64,000 nucleotides of DNA, taken from NCBI RefSeq assembly GCF_038022665.1, contig NZ_CP150629.1, positions 1 through 64,000 of the forward strand. The letters run 5' to 3'. Origin of the DNA: Methanolobus sp. WCC4. GTDB taxonomy: Archaea > Halobacteriota > Methanosarcinia > Methanosarcinales > Methanosarcinaceae. The first letter of the stretch is position 1. The number at the start of each line of letters is the position of its first letter. The notes beneath the pieces were generated by a model. That model was not told the DNA's origin. It was given only the letters and a program-made list of their open reading frames with translations, and searched no databases. Shown here one piece after another: positions 63,748 to 64,000 of this stretch. Position numbers and translations under genes: made by a program.

Positions 63748-64000
63748 GTGGTCAATAGATGAGGTCTACAATCTTGATAAGGAAACTTCCGGTGACAACC
63801 TTACCCCGATGCAAAGAAAGATATTGTTTACTGCAAAAGGCATGGGCTATTTTGATGATGGTCATACGGTTACAATTGAAGATATTGGTAAAGCGCTCGG
63901 AATCTCTAAGTCAACTGCTCACCATCATCTAAAAGAAGCAAAGAGAAAACTTGTGTCTAAGTATATTTTCGAGTATCAGGAAAATCAACTGAGAGAGGAT
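63734..64000 (+). CDS. C-terminal HTH_10 (Bat-type) DNA-binding domain, cut by the window end
   Basis: Open frame without its own start codon until an ATG inside the domain (63809). It encodes LTPMQRKILFTAKGMGYFDD, VTIEDIGKALGISKST and AHHHLKEAKRKLVSKY, the bacterio-opsin-activator type helix-turn-helix that binds DNA. It continues beyond position 64000. It is best read as the second half of the gene starting at 63343, joined through the A7 run. The likely targets are the palindromes at 63254-63315. Confidence 0.75.

Noticed and set aside
1-64000. CRISPR array or cas genes
   Set aside because: No regularly spaced direct repeats of 24-40 bp and no Cas-like proteins were found on reading the window.

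Overview
The window is from a methanogenic archaeon, most likely a mesophilic methylotroph of the Methanosarcinaceae (Methanolobus/Methanococcoides type). It carries genes from three methanogen cofactor pathways: a homoaconitase small subunit and isohomocitrate-type dehydrogenase (coenzyme B), a CfbB/CobB-type amidotransferase (coenzyme F430 or corrinoid) and an MptD-type aldolase (methanopterin). It also has archaeal PCNA, PriL, TFS, AlaRS, an archaellum operon, archaeosortase A and archaeal ether-lipid genes. The genus is inferred, not proven.

Layout. (1) 0.16-10 kb, plus strand: nucleotide-sugar genes (ManC-like, RmlA-like, UDP-glucuronate decarboxylase, three further SDR epimerases), a glycosyltransferase 2/flippase-like fusion and a GT39 membrane glycosyltransferase. 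(2) A 1001-bp insertion sequence with an 8-bp target duplication. (3) 11-21 kb: a visibly AT-rich surface-glycan block (Wzx flippase, four GT4, one GT2, UDP-GlcNAc epimerase, UDP-sugar dehydrogenase), ending beside aglB, the oligosaccharyltransferase that would attach the glycan to proteins. (4) 23.8-26.1 kb: hacB, an unknown gene and aksF. (5) 26.2-32.6 kb, minus strand: archaellum motor operon arlCDE-F-G-H-I-J with no archaellin gene. (6) 32.8-39.5 kb: a methyltransferase, two receiver-domain proteins, a KaiC-like ATPase and alaS. (7) 39.9-57.7 kb: housekeeping genes, including surE, moaA, cfbB, an information-processing group (nudix, tfs, pcna, priL), artA-asd-pssA-mptD, hisC-argD, a bactofilin-like protein, a PUA protein, rtcB with archease, a CDP-alcohol phosphatidyltransferase and a class II aldolase, then tRNA-Thr(UGU). 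(8) 58.2-59.2 kb: a second, inverted copy of the insertion sequence. (9) 59.7-64 kb: an accessory module with an F420-linked FrhB-like iron-sulfur protein, an aquaporin/glycerol-facilitator channel, a DUF2193-like protein and a divergent Bat-type HTH regulator.

The main unexplained signals are these. The module in (9) has a 24-bp perfect palindrome and a second palindrome array between its divergent genes, and its regulator is split by an A7 homopolymer; this is the best candidate for an undescribed regulated system. The 823-bp gene-free stretch at 53.5-54.4 kb holds a convincing small RNA gene (TATA box, 14-bp closing helix, hairpin plus T7 terminator, and a possible alternative pairing) followed by GC-rich hairpins and a duplicated 55-57 bp repeat. 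A compact two-tier hairpin with a duplicated ACGGGAA motif lies in the leader of a small gene at 40.2 kb. A 49-codon gene with a good Shine-Dalgarno site lies downstream of moaA.
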